A DNA stretch of 64,000 bases from Paenibacillaceae bacterium (GCA_029256185.1 JAQSYI010000009.1:62001-126000); one strand, 5' to 3'; positions 42,842-52,065 are shown, counted from the first letter of the stretch. Notes: generated from the sequence alone by a model not told the origin. Program-made: numbers and translations.

Positions 42842-43738
42842 TTACGATCGGAAGTAGTCCAGCAAGAAGCTGCGGAACAGCTCCGCTACCGGGGTCAGCT
42901 TCTCATCTTTGCGGCGGATCAGGCCGATGGTCCGGGTAACACTGGGTTCACTGATGCGGATCTTGGCAGGCTCAAGCGGACTGATTTCCGTCAGGGCCAT
43001 TTCGGGCAGCAGACCGACCCCCAGCCCCGCGGCGACAAGTCCGCGGATAGTATCCGTCTCCTCCCCCTCAAAACCGATCTTAGGGACGAAGCCGGCGGCC
43101 TTGCACGCCTCCAAAACGATGGACCTTAAAGAATAAGCGTCGCTGAACATGACGAAGGGCTCATGACGCAATTCATTCAATTGGATGGACTCCCGCCCCG
43201 CCAAGGGATGCTGCATGGGAACCACCGCGTACAGTTCCTCGGACAGCAACAGCTCGCCGGTAACCAGCTCATGGGTCTCGGGAAAAGGAGAGACAAACGA
43301 CAAGTCAATCTCGCCGCCGGTGAGATTGCGGATCAGACTGGTATAGGTTCCCTGGCGCAGCCGGAACTTCACATTCGGGTGATGCTTGCGGAATTCGGCT
43401 ACCACTGTAGGCAAGAGATTGATGCCCATGCTGTGGGGAAAGCCGATTCTGACCTCGCCAAGCTCCGGATCAAGAAACTCATGGACCTCTTGCACGGCCC
43501 GGTCCAGCTCCGAGAAGATCACCTCCACCCGGTCTAAGAACAGCTTGCCCACGGGAGTCAGCTGCAGATTCCTTCCCTTCTGCACAAACAAGGAAACCCC
43601 CAATTCCTCTTCCAGTTGATGAATTTGGCGGCTTACGGCCGACTGGGCAACATGCAGCTCCTCCGACGCCTGAGTGACGTGTTGTTTTTGAGCCACCTTG
43701 ATAAAATAATGCAGTTGTCTTAGCTCCACGTCAGTCAT
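42842..43738 (-). CDS. LysR-family transcriptional regulator (GltC/CzcR-like)
   Basis: 298 residues. The N-terminal winged helix (LRQLHYFIKVAQKQHVTQAS, VAQSAVSRQIHQLEEELG) is followed by a type 2 periplasmic-binding-like effector domain (about 90-295) with the end GLGVGLLPEMAL. Length and motifs are normal for the family. It is divergent from the thiol peroxidase gene tpx with 137 bp between, the classic layout for a LysR regulator and its target, so control of tpx is possible. The effector cannot be predicted. The single Cys (near 208) is not an OxyR-type pair, which argues against direct peroxide sensing. Confidence 0.92.
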   Translation of the reverse strand: MTDVELRQLHYFIKVAQKQHVTQASEELHVAQSAVSRQIHQLEEELGVSLFVQKGRNLQLTPVGKLFLDRVEVIFSELDRAVQEVHEFLDPELGEVRIGFPHSMGINLLPTVVAEFRKHHPNVKFRLRQGTYTSLIRNLTGGEIDLSFVSPFPETHELVTGELLLSEELYAVVPMQHPLAGRESIQLNELRHEPFVMFSDAYSLRSIVLEACKAAGFVPKIGFEGEETDTIRGLVAAGLGVGLLPEMALTEISPLEPAKIRISEPSVTRTIGLIRRKDEKLTPVAELFRSFLLDYFRS

Positions 43739-43787
43739 TCCCTTCCCGGATTTTTTTGTCGAACTGTGACAAACATCATTTCTTAAT

Positions 43788-43817
43788 TGGACAATTCCAG
43801 TTTAAGCATATTATAAT
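43788..43817 (+). promoter_or_regulatory. tpx promoter
   Basis: TGGACA (43788-43793), an 18-bp spacer and TATAAT (43812-43817). The -35 lies in a small symmetrical AATTGGACAATT sequence that a divergently encoded LysR protein could contact. Confidence 0.5.
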
Positions 43818-43875
43818 GAGGAAAGCTTAGTTTAGGTACATATTCCCCATACTTATTCCGAGGAGGGTTTTAACT

Positions 43876-44379
43876 ATGGCACAAGCTACACTCAAAGGCA
43901 ATCCCATTACTCTGACAGGCAATACGGTAAGCCCTGGCGACAAGGCGCCCGATTTCACCGTCAATAAGGATCTGGTAACGGAAGTATCCCTGAAGGAATA
44001 CGCGGGAAAAGTAAAGCTGATCAGCGTCGTTCCCTCCCTGGATACAGGCGTCTGCGACTTCCAGACAAGGCGCTTCAATGAAGAAGCTGCCAAGTTGGGC
44101 GAAGATGTCATCATCCTGACCATCAGCGCCGACCTGCCCTTCGCGCAGGCCCGCTGGTGCGGTGCCGCAGGTGTCGACAAGGTTATTACCCTGTCGGATT
44201 ACAAGAACCTGTCCTTCGGCCAAGCATACGGCGTAGTCATTGAGGAGTTCCGGCTGCTCATGCGATCCATCTTCGTGGTGGATGCCGAAGATACTGTCCA
44301 GTACGTAGAGTATCTGAGCGAGATGACCGATCACCCCAACTATGATGCAGCCATTGATGCGGTAAAGAAGCTTCTGTAA
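43876..44379 (+). CDS. tpx: Thiol peroxidase (atypical 2-Cys peroxiredoxin)
   Basis: 167 residues. The Tpx signature [15 protein letters not shown] carries the peroxidatic Cys (about residue 60). The resolving Cys lies in [10 protein letters not shown] (about 94), the usual spacing of Tpx. The enzyme reduces hydrogen and alkyl peroxides in the cytoplasm using thioredoxin. The ribosome site GAGGAGGG is well placed. It is preceded by its own promoter and a divergent LysR gene, and followed by a dispersed repeat element and a bidirectional terminator (44493-44528). Confidence 0.96.
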   Translation: MAQATLKGNPITLTGNTVSPGDKAPDFTVNKDLVTEVSLKEYAGKVKLISVVPSLDTGVCDFQTRRFNEEAAKLGEDVIILTISADLPFAQARWCGAAGVDKVITLSDYKNLSFGQAYGVVIEEFRLLMRSIFVVDAEDTVQYVEYLSEMTDHPNYDAAIDAVKKLL

Positions 44380-44392
44380 CCGGAAGAGCAAG

Positions 44393-44485
44393 AAACAATC
44401 CCCCAAAAGTGACGAGATGCTTCGAAGTAAAGTCCGAGTACTTTTGGGGGAGCCCCCGAATGTAAATGCCCCAATCCGGCATTTT
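44393..44485 (+). repeat. Dispersed hairpin element, copy 1
   Basis: Starts AAACAATCCCCCAAAAGT and contains perfect 11-bp arms CCCCCAAAAGT (44400-44410) and ACTTTTGGGGG (44440-44450) around a TTCGAA-bearing loop. AGCCCCCGAATG follows, then a second hairpin AAATGCC-N7-GGCATTT (44464-44484). The same order recurs at 52262-52352, roughly four fifths identical by eye. It is 14 bp after the tpx stop. Confidence 0.8.
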
Positions 44486-44492
44486 CATAAGA

Positions 44493-44528
44493 AAAAACAG
44501 CGGGGAATCCCATCCTTCCGCTGTTTTT
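44493..44528. terminator. Bidirectional terminator between tpx and the DUF1499-like gene
   Basis: AAAAACAGCGG pairs with CCGCTGTTTTT around a 14-nt loop, giving a T-run on either strand for the two convergent genes. Confidence 0.85.
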
Positions 44529-44555
44529 CTGTTAATGAAGCTTGAATTATTCAAT

Positions 44556-44942
44556 TTATGTAATTTTGTAAGGAGCCAGCTTCCGGTCCAGTTCCCGGAA
44601 AATCTCAAGAATGGTCCGGTAGTTGGAACCCAGATCACCCATTGAGCCGCGGGAAGCGGAGTAAACGTCCACAGCGGATTTGGTCGGCCCCAAATCGAAA
44701 ACAGTCAGGGTAATATCCTGGATACGTCCGGTTATCGTCTTGCGCTGAAGCACAATCTCGCCCACATTGGGCACCTCATGGAGCAGCTTGTAACCATTCA
44801 TTTTCTTTAGAGTCGATACGACCTCATCCCAGGCTTTGGCTTTGGACAACCGGTAATGCTTGGTCTTCAAAGCTGGATCCTTGGCTTTCTCCCCGGTTAG
44901 CTCATGACTTCGGATGATGCCGATCAAGGTTCTCTTAAGCAA
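44556..44942 (-). CDS. Small DUF1499-like protein
   Basis: 128 residues, no signal peptide, starting at a TTG (44942) after GGGGGAAAGG. The end VDVYSASRGSMGDLGSNYRT resembles the conserved tail of DUF1499 proteins (S-x-S-R-x-x-x-x-D-x-G-x-N), and the middle has the expected strand-rich pattern. The usual DUF1499 N-terminal NCVSS stretch is missing, so the match is partial. Function is unknown. It is alone on its transcript, with the bidirectional terminator directly downstream. It could be a shortened family member or only resemble one. Confidence 0.6.
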   Translation of the reverse strand: MLKRTLIGIIRSHELTGEKAKDPALKTKHYRLSKAKAWDEVVSTLKKMNGYKLLHEVPNVGEIVLQRKTITGRIQDITLTVFDLGPTKSAVDVYSASRGSMGDLGSNYRTILEIFRELDRKLAPYKIT

Positions 44943-45056
44943 AACGCCTTTCCCCCTTTGGTGAATCGAAATGAAGCGGATACCATGGAAACTGACCCTT
45001 ATATCTTACCACTCTTTTGGCTCAAGAAAAAGAGGAGATTCGTAAGAAGCGGGAAA

Positions 45057-45992
45057 TTAACGCCGGACCTGTTCAATTTCAATCTTTCCAAGTAGAGATT
45101 TGACGTCATTCAAACGAATATTTCCAGCTTCTTCCGTAATGGAATTGGCCGTTCCCGAAGCAACCGCCAGGCGGATGCATTCCATTATAGGCTCCATCTT
45201 GTACAAACCCGTGCACAAAGCGCCTACGAACGAATCCCCGCAGCCCACTACATTGACAGGCGTAACCTTGGGCGCATGCACCCGGAACAGATCTCCGCCA
45301 ATTCCCACCAGCGCCCCCCGTTGACCGAGAGTTACAGCAACGCACTTGATTCCCTTGCCCTGCAGCATCATGATTGCTTCACAAATCTCGTCATCATTCT
45401 CCGGCGGACGCCCCAGAACTGCGGCAATATCATGCTCATTGGGCTTGATGCAGGTGGGCACCGCCTGAATTCCGCTGAGCAGCGCGTCTCCACTGGCATC
45501 CAGTACGGTAAGCGCACCCTCTTGATGGGCAATCTCAATGAAATCCGCATACATGTTGGGCGGCACTCCCTCAGGCATGCTGCCTCCAATGGCAATAACC
45601 GAGGAGTAGGAAGCCACCTGGCGGACCTTATCCTTGATGGCCAGGACATCATCCAGACCTACAGCGGGACCATGCTCCAGGATCTCTGTAGTCAGTCCGT
45701 TGAAGCGGTCAATAATATTCAGGCTCACCCGGGACTCGCCCTGCACCCTGACAAAATCATGCAGAATTCCCTGCTTGGAGAGCTCCGTCTCAATGTAGGA
45801 GCCATTGAAGCCTGCGACAAAGCCTGTGGTAAGCACGGGGCAACCCAGATGATGGGCAACCCGCGCCGCGTTAATCCCCTTCCCGCCAGGATAGGAGTGC
45901 ATCACCGGAACCCGGTTTACCCTGCCGATTTGCAGATCGCCCAAGAAGCAGGTTTTGTCCATAGTGGCATTCAGGGTTATAGTAGTAATCAT
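45057..45992 (-). CDS. PfkB-family hexose-phosphate kinase (1-phosphofructokinase / tagatose-6-phosphate kinase type)
   Basis: 311 residues of the FruK/LacC branch of ribokinase-like enzymes. Seen are ITLNATMDKTC at the start, the PGGKGINAARVAHHLG substrate motif at about residue 35, CIKPNEHDI, and the catalytic GCGDSFVGALCTG with Asp at about 252. These enzymes phosphorylate fructose 1-phosphate or tagatose 6-phosphate at the expense of ATP. It is the last gene of the gal operon, 6 bp after the mutarotase-like gene. No lacAB, lacD or PTS genes are here, so its place in galactose use is unclear: it may handle tagatose derivatives or a side product. Kinase class is firm, substrate open. Confidence 0.85.
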   Translation of the reverse strand: MITTITLNATMDKTCFLGDLQIGRVNRVPVMHSYPGGKGINAARVAHHLGCPVLTTGFVAGFNGSYIETELSKQGILHDFVRVQGESRVSLNIIDRFNGLTTEILEHGPAVGLDDVLAIKDKVRQVASYSSVIAIGGSMPEGVPPNMYADFIEIAHQEGALTVLDASGDALLSGIQAVPTCIKPNEHDIAAVLGRPPENDDEICEAIMMLQGKGIKCVAVTLGQRGALVGIGGDLFRVHAPKVTPVNVVGCGDSFVGALCTGLYKMEPIMECIRLAVASGTANSITEEAGNIRLNDVKSLLGKIEIEQVRR

Positions 45993-45998
45993 GGATGG

Positions 45999-46916
45999 CT
46001 ACCCTTTGAGGTAGTGCTTCATTTCCTCGGCAAGCGCTGTCTCATCGCCCACGGGAAGCTCCACGTTCTGGAACAGGTTCCAGACCTCCGTGTGCGACCC
46101 GCTGGCACCCGGCGCCAGCACTGCAAGCTCGCCCAGGCTTTCAAGCTCGAGAAAATGGTCATTTACATACGCCTCGAAAGACACGCCATAGTCCGGATAG
46201 ACGGCCGCAGCGTCATGCTTGTAGTATTTGACAAAAAGGTTCTTGCTGTTGTAGTAGGCCGCCCAACCATTCTCATTATTGGTGCCCAGCTTAAACGGAG
46301 TCGGACCTTGAGCCTGGCGGATCAATACAAACTCGTCCCCCCAGGAAACCCGCTCGTCGCTCATCCTGCTGTACGGCCACAAAGCCAGCACCCGGTTGCC
46401 AAGCAGCCCTGTTTCCCGCTTCACCTGCGGAACAATGGCCGTTCCTCCCTGAGCCATGACGGACAATGCCCACAGCGCAAGCTCTGCCGGCCACGGACCC
46501 TTATTCGTAATCCGGTGCAGTACGGTTACTTCACCGCTGTCATCCATGGAGATTTCAATTTCCTTTTGAAGCTGGGTCCATTTCTCTTCGGGAGGAGTGA
46601 GCACCACACCCGATTCCGTGGCCCGCCAGGAGACCGCTTCATTGTCCGGGTAATAGCTTCTCGGGTTGCCCTCGGGACTGGTCCACAGCCGGTGGCCGCC
46701 ATAAATGTACCAGTTGTCCTCTTTCCCTCCGAAGTTGACCGGATTGCTGATACTCCGGTCCCTGTCCTCCTTGAACATGTTGCTTTCTCCGGTAAATCCG
46801 TAACGGATAATCCGTGGCCCCAAGTCCAGTGTCGCCACGATATCGACGATTCCGTTGGATATCTCCACACAACTGCCCCACCCGTCATACGCAATGGTTT
46901 TGACAGTTACAGCCAT
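45999..46916 (-). CDS. DUF4380-like protein, probable aldose-mutarotase fold
   Basis: 305 residues, cytoplasmic. Predicted to be a large beta-sandwich of the galactose mutarotase type, with GGHRLWTSPEGNPRSYYPDN at about residue 73 and ITNKGPWPAELALWALSVM at about 138 as the most family-like stretches. I place it in DUF4380 from these motifs. It sits between galT and the PfkB gene with short gaps, in the position often taken by galM. A role as the mutarotase feeding beta-D-galactose to GalK is therefore reasonable, but it has no clear GalM catalytic His/Glu signature that I can assign. Confidence 0.65.
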   Translation of the reverse strand: MAVTVKTIAYDGWGSCVEISNGIVDIVATLDLGPRIIRYGFTGESNMFKEDRDRSISNPVNFGGKEDNWYIYGGHRLWTSPEGNPRSYYPDNEAVSWRATESGVVLTPPEEKWTQLQKEIEISMDDSGEVTVLHRITNKGPWPAELALWALSVMAQGGTAIVPQVKRETGLLGNRVLALWPYSRMSDERVSWGDEFVLIRQAQGPTPFKLGTNNENGWAAYYNSKNLFVKYYKHDAAAVYPDYGVSFEAYVNDHFLELESLGELAVLAPGASGSHTEVWNLFQNVELPVGDETALAEEMKHYLKG

Positions 46917-46946
46917 TTCCTGTCCATCTCCTTTGACCTTCCCAGG

Positions 46947-48503
46947 TTACACCCGCTTGAAGTCCATGTGCTCCATGAACCGGTCGTAGGCGGCAGCTCC
47001 TTCCTCTGAACGCTTGTAAACACCTGCATCAGACAGAACACTGGCAAACTTCAGACCGACCTCGCGCTTCATGATTTCTTCAGCCTCCACAACCGATACG
47101 GAGGAGCCATATTGGGCCGTCAGCTCTCCTATCCATTGCGCGTGGCTATACAGCGGATGCTCATCCTTATTCCATTCGCCATCGGCACCCGATTCTCCTG
47201 TCAGAATGGAGGCAATTTCCTGCAATTCCTTCTGAAGGCGTCCCGGAAGTACAGCAAGCCCCATAACTTCGATAAGTCCGATGTTCTCTTTCTTGATATG
47301 ATGCAGGTTGGCATGAGGATGAAAAATCCCCATCGGATGCTCTTCAGAGGTCCGGTTGTTGCGGAGCACCAAATCCAGCTCGTATTCGCCTGCAGCGTTA
47401 CGGCGGGCAATGGGCGTAATCGTATTATGCGGCACCGCTGCCCCTTCCTTCATACTCTCGGCATAGATGCCGGCCGCAACGTCTGAATAGCCTCTCCACC
47501 GGTTAAGCAGTTGATCGGCAAGCTCCACCAGTTCCTCCTTGGCGGAAGCGGAGATCCGGACCACCGACATGGGCCACTTTACCCGGCCGATCCGTACGCC
47601 GGGGAATTGTGCGGATTCATACGCTTGCTCCACAGGAGCCTTTTCCATCGGGAATACGTGGCGCCCCCCCTGGAAGTGGTCGTGGTTTAAGATGGAGCCG
47701 CCTACAATCGGCAGATCCGCGTTGGAACCGATGAAATAATGGCCGAATTGCCCGATGAAATCCAGCAAGCGGACAAAGGTGCTGCGGGAAACCCGCATGG
47801 GTACATGCTCTGCGCTTAGTATGATACAGTGTTCGTTGTAATACACATAGGGGGAATACTGAAAATACCATTGCTTCTCCTGGAGAGTGAGCGGAATGAT
47901 CCGGTGATTCTGCCTGGCCGGATGATTCAGGCGTCCGGCGTAGCCGATATTCTCCACACAGAGCAGGCACTTGGGATATTTGCTCTGGGGCAGACTCCGC
48001 TCCGCCGCGATTTCCCTCGGGTCCTTCTCCGGCTTCGACAGATTAATGGTGATTTCCAGATCCCCGTATTCGGTGGCAGCCAGCCAGTAGCCGTTCTTCT
48101 TGATCCGCTCCATCCGGATGTAGTTGGAGTCAATCGACATCTTGTAGAACCGGTCGGTCGCCGCTTCTATGGAAGTTTCCTGCGAAGTGCGCCAGAATTC
48201 ACGGGCCACCTCGGACTGCCGGGGCATAAGAAGTCCCATGATCCGGGCGTCGAACAGGTCCCGGTATCCGGTAGTATTGTCCGGTAGAATTCCCTTACCG
48301 GCGGCATAATCGAGAATACGCTCCAGAATGCCCACCGGACTGTCAGCCCGTTCCGCCGGCAGTTCCCCGTCATAAGGCTCCGCAACCTGAAGCAGGTCCA
48401 GAAGAGCATTGGTCGCAACAATGTCATCTCCTTCACCAAGCATAGCGTTTTCCTGGGCGAAGCGGACCAATAAGGCAATATCTTGCGCAATTGCATATGT
48501 CAT
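46947..48503 (-). CDS. galT: UDP-glucose--hexose-1-phosphate uridylyltransferase, class II
   Basis: 518 residues, the long Firmicute form of GalT rather than the 350-residue enterobacterial form. Typical parts are the N-terminal helical extension, the region around NHPARQNHRIIPLTLQEKQW, PIVGGSILNHDHFQGGRH carrying the HxH-type active-site histidines, and AVPHNTITPIARR. The enzyme exchanges UMP between UDP-glucose and galactose 1-phosphate. It is 86 bp downstream of galE and 30 bp upstream of the mutarotase-like gene, in Leloir order K-E-T. Confidence 0.95.
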   Translation of the reverse strand: MTYAIAQDIALLVRFAQENAMLGEGDDIVATNALLDLLQVAEPYDGELPAERADSPVGILERILDYAAGKGILPDNTTGYRDLFDARIMGLLMPRQSEVAREFWRTSQETSIEAATDRFYKMSIDSNYIRMERIKKNGYWLAATEYGDLEITINLSKPEKDPREIAAERSLPQSKYPKCLLCVENIGYAGRLNHPARQNHRIIPLTLQEKQWYFQYSPYVYYNEHCIILSAEHVPMRVSRSTFVRLLDFIGQFGHYFIGSNADLPIVGGSILNHDHFQGGRHVFPMEKAPVEQAYESAQFPGVRIGRVKWPMSVVRISASAKEELVELADQLLNRWRGYSDVAAGIYAESMKEGAAVPHNTITPIARRNAAGEYELDLVLRNNRTSEEHPMGIFHPHANLHHIKKENIGLIEVMGLAVLPGRLQKELQEIASILTGESGADGEWNKDEHPLYSHAQWIGELTAQYGSSVSVVEAEEIMKREVGLKFASVLSDAGVYKRSEEGAAAYDRFMEHMDFKRV

Positions 48504-48589
48504 TTGTCATTCACTCCTTAAAAGTTTTTCGCTTATCTTGCGAGGCTCGGCCTGCATAATGCGGAAAACTTGGCTTCGGAAGCATAGGC

Positions 48590-49576
48590 TTATTTAGCAA
48601 AACCGTTGGGATGTCCTTGATGCCATTTCCATGCCGTTCCGATAATGTATTCCAGGCTGTCGAACCGGGGCTTCCAGCCAAGCACATCATAGGCTTTCTT
48701 GGACGAAGCGATCAGCGCGGCCGGATCGCCTGCGCGGCGGCCTTCCACAGACACAGGGATGGGATGCCCGGTAACCTTGCGCGCCATTTCAATCACTTCC
48801 TTGACCGAATAGCCATTGCCGCTGCCCAAATTGAAGATATTGCTGTCCCCGCCCTCGCGCAAATACTTGACTGCCCGCATATGGGCGTCGGCCAGGTCCG
48901 TCACGTGAAGATAATCCCGGATGCAGGAGCCGTCTGCTGTCGGGTAATCCTCTCCATAGACAGAGATGTGGGGGCGCTTGCCCAGGGGAACCTGGAGGAT
49001 CAACGGGATCAGATGGGTCTCGGGATCATGGTCCTCGCCGATCCGGCCGCTTTCATGAGCGCCGCAGGCATTGAAGTAGCGCAGAGAAACATACTTCACA
49101 TTGTGCGCCGTGTCGAACCATTTCATCATCTTTTCCATGGCCAGCTTGGTTTCGCCGTAGGTGTTAGTGGGAAAGGTGCGGTCCGTCTCCAGAATCGGCA
49201 CGTTCTCCGGCTCCCCGTAAGTAGCGGCAGTGGAGGAGAACACAATTTTGCTCACACCGTATTCATTCATCTTCTCCAGCAGGCACAATGTGCCGTATAC
49301 GTTGTTGTGATAATATTTGGCCGGGTCCTTCATACTCTCTCCTACCAGAGAATTGGCAGCAAAGTGGATGACCGCGTCAATGGCGTTTTCTTTGAACACC
49401 TGATCCAGAAACTCCTTGTCTCTGATGTCTCCCACATACAGCTTGCCGCCCAGAACGGCTTCCTTATGCCCCTGGTACAGATTATCGACAATCACAACCT
49501 CTTCCTGATTGGCAATCAGTTCGGCCACAGTATGGGAACCGATATATCCCGCTCCTCCGGTAACAAGCACTGCCAT
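48590..49576 (-). CDS. galE: UDP-glucose 4-epimerase
   Basis: 328 residues from the ATG at 49576 (AAGGGAG nearby; a GTG three codons earlier is too close to that site). The NAD-binding VLVTGGAGYIGSHT is at the N-terminus, the catalytic Ser-Tyr-Lys appears as FSSTAATYG and NTYGETKLAMEK, and the C-terminal part has FNLGSGNGYSV. The enzyme interconverts UDP-glucose and UDP-galactose, serving galactose breakdown and supply of UDP-sugars for surface glycans. It is the third gene of the operon. Confidence 0.96.
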   Translation of the reverse strand: MAVLVTGGAGYIGSHTVAELIANQEEVVIVDNLYQGHKEAVLGGKLYVGDIRDKEFLDQVFKENAIDAVIHFAANSLVGESMKDPAKYYHNNVYGTLCLLEKMNEYGVSKIVFSSTAATYGEPENVPILETDRTFPTNTYGETKLAMEKMMKWFDTAHNVKYVSLRYFNACGAHESGRIGEDHDPETHLIPLILQVPLGKRPHISVYGEDYPTADGSCIRDYLHVTDLADAHMRAVKYLREGGDSNIFNLGSGNGYSVKEVIEMARKVTGHPIPVSVEGRRAGDPAALIASSKKAYDVLGWKPRFDSLEYIIGTAWKWHQGHPNGFAK

Positions 49577-49620
49577 GGTGAACACTCCCTTTTATATAAT
49601 GAGATGCCTGGAATCAAAAA

Positions 49621-50793
49621 TTACGCCGTTACTTCCGTTACTCCGTCCCCGATGTCCGCCACGTAGAAGTCAGCGGTGAAATCGGTGCGTTCGCTGTAGG
49701 CTTTGCCAACCTGGGAGATGAAGGTGTCCACCATATCGTCCCGAACCAGAGACACGGTGCATCCGCCGAAACCGGCGCCGGTCATCCGCGCGCCAAGCAC
49801 ACCCTCAACCTTGAGCGCTTCTTCCACCATCACATCAAGCTCCTTGCAGGTCACTTCATACAGATCGCGCAGGGAGACTCCCGAGCCGATCATCATCTGG
49901 CCGAAACGGACCAGATCGTTGCCCTTCAGCGCCTCCACGGATTGCAGAACCCGGTCGATCTCTTCCACCACGTGACGGGCCCGCATCAGCACGATTACAT
50001 CCTTGATCAGATGGGCATTGGCATTGAACTGCTCCAGTGTCAGCTCACCCAGGAATTTCAGATCCGGGAAGGCCGCCCGCAGATCCTCGACCGCCTGCTC
50101 GCATTGCGCACGGCGTGCGTTATACTCGGAGTCCACCAGTCCGCGGCGCTTGTTGGTGTTGCCGACCACGATCTTGTAGCCCTTGGCCACAAACGGCACC
50201 AGCTCATATTCCAGAGTGCTGCACATGAGCAGGACGGCCCGGTCCTTCTTACCGTTGGCGATGACGAACTGGTCCATGATGCCGCAATTGACACCCATGA
50301 ACTGGTTCTCTGCTTCTTGGGCGGCAAGAGCCAATTGAGTACGGTCAATTGGATGGCCTTCCATGGTCATGAAGCCATAGGCAGTAGCCAGATGGATGGA
50401 AGCCGAGGAGGACAAGCCTGCGCCGTTGGGAATTTCACCGTGGAACAATACATCGTAGCCCCCGAAGGTAAAGCCCCGCTTGCCCAGATGGACCAGAATC
50501 GACTTGGGGTAGTTGGCCCAATCATGGGCTTCTTCGTACTTGGCATCCTTGAAGGTGAAATCCACTTGCAGTTCAAAGTTGGTGGAAGAAAGGCGGATGG
50601 TATCATCGCTGCGCTTGCGGATCAGCATGAAGGTACCGAAGGTAAGCGCCGCGGGAAATACATAACCGCCATTGTAGTCGGTATGCTCGCCGATAAGATT
50701 AACCCGGCCCGGAGCGAAGAATACCCGGATCTCCGCCGGGGAGCCTCCGTACAAATCGGTAAATTGTGTTTGAAGAGAATTTAAGTTTGCCAT
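49621..50793 (-). CDS. galK: Galactokinase
   Basis: 390 residues from the ATG at 50793, with GGGAAGGTG upstream; the frame continues to 50817, but that would overlap the ROK stop and lacks a site. Family signatures: FAPGRVNLIGEHTDYNGGYVFP (shortened here to its core PGRVNLIGEHTDYNGG), GAGLSSSASIHLA and GARMTGAGFGGC, the three GHMP-kinase motifs. It phosphorylates alpha-D-galactose at C1. Directly after the ROK regulator gene, 23 bp apart. Confidence 0.97.
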   Translation of the reverse strand: MANLNSLQTQFTDLYGGSPAEIRVFFAPGRVNLIGEHTDYNGGYVFPAALTFGTFMLIRKRSDDTIRLSSTNFELQVDFTFKDAKYEEAHDWANYPKSILVHLGKRGFTFGGYDVLFHGEIPNGAGLSSSASIHLATAYGFMTMEGHPIDRTQLALAAQEAENQFMGVNCGIMDQFVIANGKKDRAVLLMCSTLEYELVPFVAKGYKIVVGNTNKRRGLVDSEYNARRAQCEQAVEDLRAAFPDLKFLGELTLEQFNANAHLIKDVIVLMRARHVVEEIDRVLQSVEALKGNDLVRFGQMMIGSGVSLRDLYEVTCKELDVMVEEALKVEGVLGARMTGAGFGGCTVSLVRDDMVDTFISQVGKAYSERTDFTADFYVADIGDGVTEVTA

Positions 50794-50816
50794 GAGTTGG
50801 ACACCTTCCCTGTTCA

Positions 50817-52046
50817 TTAGGAATTATATTGATTGGGATTGCTGAATACACTGCGTAAAATCAGGGTGGCGGCGCCGACAATGCCGCAATCATCCCCGAG
50901 CCCGGCGGGCCCAATGTAGATCTGCTTAATATTATGCAGCATGGCCCGGTTCGTTATTTCTTCTTTCATGCCCTTGAAGATAAACTCTCCTCCGTTAGCC
51001 ACTCCGCCGCCCACCAGGATCATCTCGGGATTGAGCAGATTAATCACCAGGGACAGGGCGTCACCGATATGCCGGCCTGCCGTATCCAGGAGATGGATGG
51101 AATACGAATCCCCCTGAAGGGCGGCTTGATGAATCAATTCTCCGGTGACAGCAGCCAGGTTGCCGTCCGCCAGCTGCAAGAGGGCTTCAGCCCCGCCCCT
51201 CCGGGCGGCGGCCTGCGCGATCCGCTCAATGGCCGGTCCCGAGGCGGCAGTGGAGAGACAATCGGTCTTGCCGCAGAAGCAAGGCTCTTCCTGGTGGCTG
51301 TCGATCCGGATATGGCCGATTTCCCCTGCGCCGAAGTGGGCACCCTGAATCAGTTCACCATTGACGTAGATGCCGGAGCCGATCCCGGTTCCAATGTTCA
51401 GGAACACGAAGTTGGAGACCTCGGCAGCTTTGCCGAACCATTTCTCCCCCAGCGCCATAGCCCGGGCATCGTTGTCGATGGAGACGGGAAGGCCGAACCG
51501 GGCGCTGAAAAACTCCCCTACCGCCACGTCCTCCCACTGAAAGGCCGGCGCAAACAAGGAGATTCCCTTGTTGGGATCCACCAGGCCATGGATTCCCATG
51601 CCGATCCCAAGTATCTGCTCTGCCGCGAAGCCTGAGACGCTCAGCACCTCATGGATCGACTGGGCGATAATGTCCAGAATCTGTTCAGGCGTGCTGCAAT
51701 CTCCGAAGGGCAAGGTTGCCTTGCAATGAATACGTCCCTCCAGATTCGTAATTCCCGTGGACACATCGGTGGTTCCCATATCCACGCCGATTACGTAGTA
51801 AGCATTCGGATTGAGCTCGATCATGAGCGGCTTGCGGCCGCCGCTGGATACGCCAATGCCGGTTTCCCGGACAAGGCCGATCTCCATGAGATTGGCGGTA
51901 TTGCTGGACACGGTGGCCGGATTGAGCCCGGTCAGCTTGGATATTTCAGCCCGCGAGATAGGGCCTTTGGTACGGACAATTTGCAGGATCGTGGAAGTGT
52001 TCATATCCTTGATCAAACTTTTATTGGCGGTATGAAACCATTCCAT
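50817..52046 (-). CDS. ROK-family transcriptional repressor (XylR/NagC-like)
   Basis: 409 residues. An N-terminal winged helix (ISRAEISKLTGLNPATVSSN) is followed by a ROK sugar-kinase-like domain with ATP-site remnants (GVDMGTTDVSTG), the ROK signature GEIGHIRID and a zinc site CFCGKTDC. This is the layout of XylR and NagC repressors that bind a free sugar. It heads the gal operon, so galactose-responsive autorepression is the simplest reading. A 17-bp perfect palindrome (52066-52082) lies 20 bp before the start. xylB starts 1.6 kb away with a XylR-like operator, so xylose control by this protein is a serious alternative. Confidence 0.92.
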   Translation of the reverse strand: MEWFHTANKSLIKDMNTSTILQIVRTKGPISRAEISKLTGLNPATVSSNTANLMEIGLVRETGIGVSSGGRKPLMIELNPNAYYVIGVDMGTTDVSTGITNLEGRIHCKATLPFGDCSTPEQILDIIAQSIHEVLSVSGFAAEQILGIGMGIHGLVDPNKGISLFAPAFQWEDVAVGEFFSARFGLPVSIDNDARAMALGEKWFGKAAEVSNFVFLNIGTGIGSGIYVNGELIQGAHFGAGEIGHIRIDSHQEEPCFCGKTDCLSTAASGPAIERIAQAAARRGGAEALLQLADGNLAAVTGELIHQAALQGDSYSIHLLDTAGRHIGDALSLVINLLNPEMILVGGGVANGGEFIFKGMKEEITNRAMLHNIKQIYIGPAGLGDDCGIVGAATLILRSVFSNPNQYNS

Positions 52047-52065
52047 ATATCACCTACCCACTTTC

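Noticed and set aside
45276..47009. Long plus-strand open frame opposite the PfkB and mutarotase-like genes
   Set aside because: It mirrors the codon bias of the minus-strand genes, has no ribosome site and no recognisable domain. The same applies to 58019-59467, 61702-63471, 48611-49666 and 1312-2250.
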